Positions 59,501-64,000 of a DNA stretch of 64,000 nt are shown here, one piece after another. The notes beneath the pieces are model-generated. The model had not been told where the DNA came from. It saw nothing but the letters and a program-made list of their open reading frames with translations, and made no database searches. This stretch comes from Pegea sp. RAD2-039 (lineage: Eukaryota > Chordata > Thaliacea > Salpida > Salpidae), in NCBI GenBank assembly GCA_034620365.1, contig JAQGEQ010000191.1:186001-250000 (forward strand), written 5' to 3'. How positions within the stretch are numbered: position 1 is the first letter of the stretch; every line of letters starts with the position of its first letter. Both the position numbers and the translations under genes were made by a program.

Positions 59501-61405
59501 AACCTCAATTAAAGAAGCTTCCAGGGTTGCTAGGCAAAGAGGTTTGTGTGACGTCATTATCGATGCAGTGACGTCATCACTCAATAATAGGGAATTGAAG
59601 TTGTGAAACTGAAATGTGATGATTGGTGTTCACGAGAATTGCTGATGACGTCAGATGCGACAATTTTGTTTCGAGGCGGAGGAATTCGTGATTTTGAAGT
59701 TTTTCACGGTTTGTTGATGACGTCATTGATTTGTGATACTGATGACGTCACTAACAGGACGATTGAAGACTTCTGAATTATCAGCATTTGCTGTTGAGAG
59801 TCGAGATAGTCGAGTGGCAACACTTCGTCCTTCTGACTTTGATGGTCGTCAACTTGTTGATGATAATTCACCGATTTTCGTCGATTTCTTCGCTCCAGTG
59901 AGCACCTGATGACGTCACAAAACTCTGATGACGTCATATTTTCTCTACAGTGGTGTCCTCCATGTAAAGCACTTCTTCCTGAGCTTCGAAAAGTTTCAGT
60001 TTTGGTTTCTGATGTCAAATTTGCAACTATGGATTGCGTGGCTTTCTCGGAGTTCTGCGGAAACGTGAGAAGCTTAAGACTCTAAAGACTCCTTCCACTT
60101 CTTATACAAAGATCTCGAAACTTCTGAAAAATAAAAATTTTTAATCTAAAAACCAATTTCAAATTTTGAGCTTTTTTCAAATTCTTCGAATCTTCATCTT
60201 TTCTCATCAGATCCTAAAATGTCTTTTTCAGTTTGGAATCGAGTCTTATCCTTCAACTTACCTTTTTAACGGATCAAGTCTTACTCCTTTCAACGGTCAT
60301 CATCATCATCAAGCAATTCGGACTTTCATTCAGGTGCTCCACTTCATATACAACTATCATGTCATCATCGCGTATTTTAGGACCAAATCAACCCGCCTTA
60401 CATCAAACTGACCGCCAAAACCCTTCAAAGTCTGGTCCATGACCGACAACCCGGACTTACATGGGTTGTGGACTTTTATGCAAATTGGTGTGGACCTTGT
60501 CGTGCCCTTCTTCCAGAATGGCGTAAAATGGCAAAAGTCAGTTTGTGGTAGATGACATTACAACAAATGATGACGTCATCACTAGATGCTAGATGGAGTA
60601 GTGAAAATAGGAGCGATTGATTGTGCTGCAAATGATGAAGATCACGCGGCCTGTCGACGTCAACTAGTCGACGCTTTTCCAGAAATCCGAATTTTTCCAT
60701 CAAAAAAATCCCCAACTTCGAAACCGTTGTACATTCCATTCAACGGGCATCAACGTCACGCTCATCATCTCGCCTCCTGGGTGCTCCAGTAAGTCTCTGC
60801 TGATGATGTAATTACAATACTGACGTCATCCATCGACAGGCACGTATCTGATGAAGTGACAACGATGCAGAAACGCGATTTCGATCGTGGCGTGGTGAAG
60901 CACCCTGAGGCGTGGGTCATAGACTTTTACGCATCCTGGTGTGGCCCCTGCCGTGCTTTCATGCCCAAATTTCAACTGGTTGCTATGGTGAGTGATCATG
61001 TGATGATGACGTCATTTAATGACGTCATAATTTCGAGTAGAAATTGAAGAATTTAGGAGTGAAATTTGGGAAGATTGATTGTCAGCAGCTTCCTTCTGTC
61101 TGCAGTGTGTCTTCAGTTCGAGCTTACCCTACTCTCATCTTTTTCCCTCCTGGTGACGTCACTTTTAAACAAACTAATCGACGGGTCATCGATAGCCAGG
61201 TGCTGTTGATGACGTCATCATTACACGTCATCAATGTTGATATTTTTTGTGGTTTCAGGAACCTGATGTAATAATTGAAGCTGTCAAAAAGTTCTTCGCT
61301 CAATTCAAACCCAAAAAGGTGATAAAGTCCTTCGTGTGCTAATGACGTCATCAATTTAGGTGTTTATGACGTCACTAACTTGCTTTTTTTCAGGATGAAT
61401 TATAA
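56539..61405 (+). CDS. DNAJC10: DNAJC10/ERdj5, ER co-chaperone disulphide reductase
   Basis: ER-lumenal protein that reduces disulphides in misfolded clients for ER-associated degradation, working with BiP. From ATG 56539: signal peptide ([20 protein letters not shown]), J domain with HPD (56635-56718 and exon at about 57270), [12 protein letters not shown], then Trx1 with CSHC ([16 protein letters not shown], to 57615). Trx1 continues in either exon A (57664-57798) or exons B1+B2 (58108-58168, 58224-58300), both joining in phase 0 to 58783-58854. Two redox-inactive Trx-like domains follow (58915-59900), the first with an acidic DDSDDDTDD insert. Then come Trx2 (FFAP|WCPPC, about 59951), Trx3 (WCGPC, about 60490; human has CHPC) and Trx4 (WCGPC, about 60940). 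The C-terminus is KKDEL, split by an intron, with DEL-stop alone at 61394-61405. Confidence 0.93.
57803..58045. repeat. 30-bp X-box minisatellite between alternative exons
   Basis: About eight units of CAACAAGCTGCATGAMAACTGTTTCYATGR. Unit junctions read GTTTCCATGGCAAC or GTTTCTATGGCAAC, the palindromic RFX X-box form. The array starts about 5 nt after the donor of exon A (CGA|gttag) and fills most of the intron up to exon B1. Open frames on both strands are repeat artefacts. Confidence 0.9.
58515..58768. repeat. 21-bp minisatellite in DNAJC10 intron
   Basis: About twelve copies of CATAGCAACCATTCTTACCAC with A/G and ACC/ATC variants, ending about 14 nt before the acceptor at 58782. The minus-strand unit contains GGTTGCTATGG. 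The HSNYSYH-type frames through it are not genes. Confidence 0.93.
58860..61370. repeat. TGACGTCA palindrome island in DNAJC10
   Basis: The densest island: about 23 exact copies by eye, in nearly every intron from 58855 onward. Introns near 59104-59156, 59530-59590, 59710-59757, 59900-59950, 60990-61040 and 61319-61393 each carry two; the one near 59378-59430 has two exact and one decayed copy. The first 2.3 kb of the gene has none. Confidence 0.92.
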
Positions 61406-61898
61406 GCAATTGTGGATCAATTAGATGTTTATTTATTCGATATTTACACAATTTTGAAGAATTTTTTTTCATTTTTGACGATTTATTCGTAAAATCGTTA
61501 AAAATTCAGCATTCAAAATTTCTTCTTTTATATTATATACTTTTTTCTGTTTTCAACAAAACTGACTTAAAAGAAGCAACAAGTTTATATTTCAGATATT
61601 TTTGAAGCAACATTTAAATTTCACTTTTCTCTTCTATTAAAACTGAATTTTCAAAAACGTTATTTTCATTTTTGAAATAATTTAAATATTCGCATATTGA
61701 CAAATAAAACGTGAATACTTTCATTTCATCAATTTATTGAAAAATTGTCAATTAGGTTAATTTGCAAAAGTTATTCAAAAACATTTCAAAAAAAAAACAG
61801 GAAGTATCTAGAAGACTTCCTTGACAATTCATAACAGACTTCTTCTAATCGTGAAGTTCAGGAAGTTTGTTCGATTTGAAATCTAATGTTTTAATTAA
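61406..61898. other. Convergent spacer DNAJC10/TMEM237
   Basis: AT-rich 3' region of both genes, with a plus-strand AATAAA at about 61703 and a minus-strand AATAAA (TTTATT) near 61732. No other feature. Confidence 0.55.
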
Positions 61899-63603
61899 TC
61901 AGTTTGTAATCAAACTTATCTTCGATTCATCGCCATAAATATCTACAAAAAATTTTTATTGAAATATAAAAAGATGAAAAATTTGAAACTAACTTTTGAT
62001 GGTGTTGTTACCAATAGGATCAGATGATAATAGCAACCAACCACAAACTATAAATGACATTCTAAGTGTGTTTAAAACTTGCCAAGTTTGATAATTTGCT
62101 TGTGGGTCTTCATTTAAGTAATCTGATGTAAGTGTGGAGTTTGTAGTAGAAGGTTCAGGGTTCAAACTAAAAGGACTATTTGTGCCAATCCATACATCAA
62201 AACCAATCATACAATAATTAGTAATTAAAGCACCAAAATAAGCTGAAAAACGAAAATTGAAAAAAGAAAAAAGTTGAACAAAGTTCAATCACCAAGTGTC
62301 ATCCAAGCTTTTGCATCTACTTTACATAATCTTGAGAAGATCTTCAATCCGAAATGATTTAAATCAAACCGATCTAAGGAAGAAATGAAACAGAAAATGA
62401 GAGAAATTTGAAATAGGAGTTGAACAGGAAGAGCCAAATCTTCATATTGTTCGAAAAAATTGGAGTTTCCTTTTGAATGTAGAACCATTGTTGTCACCAC
62501 CTGATCACAATCAAATATTATGACCTAGCAACCAGTCACCTAGCAACCAACCTGCCAAACAGCTAAACCAGCCAACAATGAATGAATAAAGAATGTAAAT
62601 TTATCAGTGAAAGCCAAAAGATTAAGAGCAATCTGAGAAGTTCTCTCTTTAGATGAAGATGGGAGATCATGCCATCTGGAAGCACCTCTATTAGTTTGTT
62701 CCAGTTGTTTCGATTTATACCAATCAGTTGTTCGACCTTTAAATCCAGCTGTTGAAAAAAATATCGAAAATATTAAAAGAAATTATTAGAAAAATAAACA
62801 AAAAACAATCAGCAACCAGCTATCAACAAATCAGCAACCAGCTATCAACAAATCAGCAACCAGCTATCAACAAATCAGCAACCAGCTATCAACCAATCAG
62901 CAACCAGCTATCAACCAATCAGCAACCAACTATCAACCAATCAGCAACCAATTATCAACTAATCAGCAACCAGCTATCAACCAATCAGCAACCAACTATC
63001 AACCAATCAGCAACCAGCTATCAACCAATCAGCAACCAGCTATCGACTAATCATCTAACTTGTGGTTTGAACAAATATTTTGTCTTCTTTTCGACTCGCA
63101 GCTTCAGGAAGCCGTTGAGTGGTTCTAACTTCCCGTGGCTTCTTTGACGTCATGATGACGTCATCACCAGCCATTGGCAAGAGTGCAAACGAGTTCTCGA
63201 TGACATCATGACTCTCTACAGCTCTCGCACTCGCATCCGGATTTCTTGCAGTTCTACAACAGCACTGATGACGTCAACACTTCTGATGACGTCAAACTTA
63301 CTTCCGCTTACGACGTCGATGTCTTGCTGATGCTTCTGGATTCATGGATTTTTGATCTTCATCTTCTGATTGTTGATGATTTGATGCTTTATGTCGATCT
63401 CTTCTTCTTTTTTCTCGTCTGGAACTTTCTACTTCTTTTATTTCACTTAAATCTCCTAAATTTGAAGTCTGAAGCTGAAGTGGTTCCAACCTGGAATTTT
63501 CAGATTCAATTTTTCTACTTTTGATTAATTTTTTTTACTTTTGAGTTGAAGTGAAAACTGGGAGTGATGGAAGAGGTCTTCGAGGACTTTCTGGATTAGT
63601 CAT
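61899..63603 (-). CDS. TMEM237: TMEM237, ciliary transition-zone membrane protein
   Basis: From ATG 63603 (MTNPESPRRPLPSLP; human has RPLPPVP). The next exon (about 63515-63302) is Lys/Arg-rich (RREKRRRDRHK), like the human N-terminal half. Exons between 63264 and 63070 are not fully resolved; the one near 63140-63053 reads KEDKIFVQTT, as human GKVFVEK. The membrane part is clear: exon about 62750-62555 gives FIHSLLAGLAVWQ (human FSHGFLAGCAVW); exon about 62509-62290 gives QYEDLALPVQLLFQISLI and ISSLDRFDLNHF (human QYKTLAYPFQSLLYLLLA, ISAFDRIDF). The exon down to 61989 gives NYQTWQVLNTLRMSFIVCGWLL, with the last at about 61935-61899. Four membrane helices are expected. It acts at the ciliary transition zone (MKS/JBTS module), so this animal has cilia. 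A 37-nt intron at 63265-63301 is composed almost wholly of two palindromes. Confidence 0.85.
62808..63052. repeat. 22-bp minisatellite in a TMEM237 intron
   Basis: About eleven copies of CAACCAGCTATCAACAAATCAG. In the sense of the gene the unit is GCTGGTTGCTGATTGGTTGATA, close to the GPD2 unit GGTTGCTAAGTGGTTGTAGAT. The array starts about 12 nt after the donor near 63053. The frame at 62752-63147 is an artefact. Confidence 0.93.
63140..63300. repeat. TGACGTCA palindrome island in TMEM237
   Basis: Four exact copies plus TGACATCATG within 160 bp, in the 5' half of the gene. Two of them form almost the whole of a 37-nt intron. Confidence 0.85.
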
Positions 63604-64000
63604 TTTGTAAATTTGATCAGTTCAATTTAAAATATCAAATCATTTTATCTTAATTAGAACTCGTAAATTTTTATTTTTAACTTTTATTAAAAAATTAAAG
63701 ATCTTAGAATAAAACCTTTCGAAAGAAGCTAAAAGCTAAAAAAATTGAAAAGTAAGATTTTGATATTTAAAATTTCTTCAAAACCTTACAACTTCAGTAA
63801 TTTCAAAATAACTTGTAAAATCTTCAGTTTTTAACCTAAAAATTACAACAAAATGATTCAAGTTTAAGTAAATGAAAAATTTTAATTCTTCTTTTTTTCT
63901 CAACAAGAATATATCAAATAATTTGTTGGAATTTTTGATTATTCAGTTCTATAAGTGAAAATAAAAACTCAAATTTATCGGAAGCAAAACTAATTCTAGC
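63604..64000. other. Upstream region of TMEM237
   Basis: About 400 bp of AT-rich sequence to the window edge. No X-box motif was recognised here despite the ciliary role of the gene. Confidence 0.4.

Noticed and set aside
62752-63147. Gln/Ser-rich 131-codon frame on the plus strand
   Set aside because: 22-bp minisatellite in an intron of TMEM237, which lies on the other strand.

Overview
This is an AT-rich (roughly two-thirds A+T) nuclear window from an animal. The case for a metazoan is the gene set (a NAB-type NCD1 protein, an adhesion GPCR, TMEM237, DRAP1, SUPT7L, CXXC1/CFP1, an ERdj5/DNAJC10 orthologue), GT-AG introns (many only 37-60 nt) and SINE/LINE remnants. The species cannot be named. 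AT-richness, tiny introns, closely packed co-oriented genes and 3' splice acceptors just upstream of many start codons would suit an invertebrate with spliced-leader trans-splicing, such as a tunicate, but other lineages remain possible.

Layout: an unrecognised Gln/His-rich protein (1-2288, minus, cut by the window edge); an adhesion GPCR with C-type-lectin-like ectodomain (5327-12744, plus); a small secreted peptide (14356-14795, plus); METTL23 (15558-16623, minus); APMAP (18085-19546, plus); a five-finger C2H2 protein (21335-22231, minus); SUPT7L (23477-24818, minus); DRAP1 (27543-28838, plus); GPD2 (31020-36122, plus); a single-exon NAB NCD1 protein (39925-40218, plus); GTF3C6, PTPA and a mitochondrial HINT gene (40569-43105, all minus, the first two operon-like); NDUFA8 (44955-45776, plus); CXXC1 lacking its CXXC finger (47540-50048, plus); NUP42 (51599-53092, minus); a decayed LINE (54.1-55.2 kb); DNAJC10 (56539-61405, plus); TMEM237 (61899-63603, minus). 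The genes are unrelated housekeeping, chromatin, mitochondrial, ER and membrane functions; apart from the operon-like pair there is no sign of one pathway.

The most striking feature is not a gene. The palindrome TGACGTCA, usually extended to TGATGACGTCATCA, occurs about 90 times by my manual count, where base composition predicts about one. Copies are almost confined to seven or eight gene segments. Most sit in introns of about 50 nt, typically two per intron, and they may supply or abut the splice sites. Others lie in frame inside exons as Met-Thr-Ser or Asp-Val-Ile. A second recurring motif, GGTTGCTA(A/G)G or GTTTCCATGGCAAC (like an RFX X-box), seeds several minisatellites, some of which begin directly at a 5' splice site.

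Other notable points: DNAJC10 carries two interchangeable, phase-compatible versions of the second half of its first thioredoxin domain, and its KDEL tail is split by an intron; CXXC1 has no CXXC domain; the NAB-like gene has NCD1 only; NUP42 has no FG repeats.
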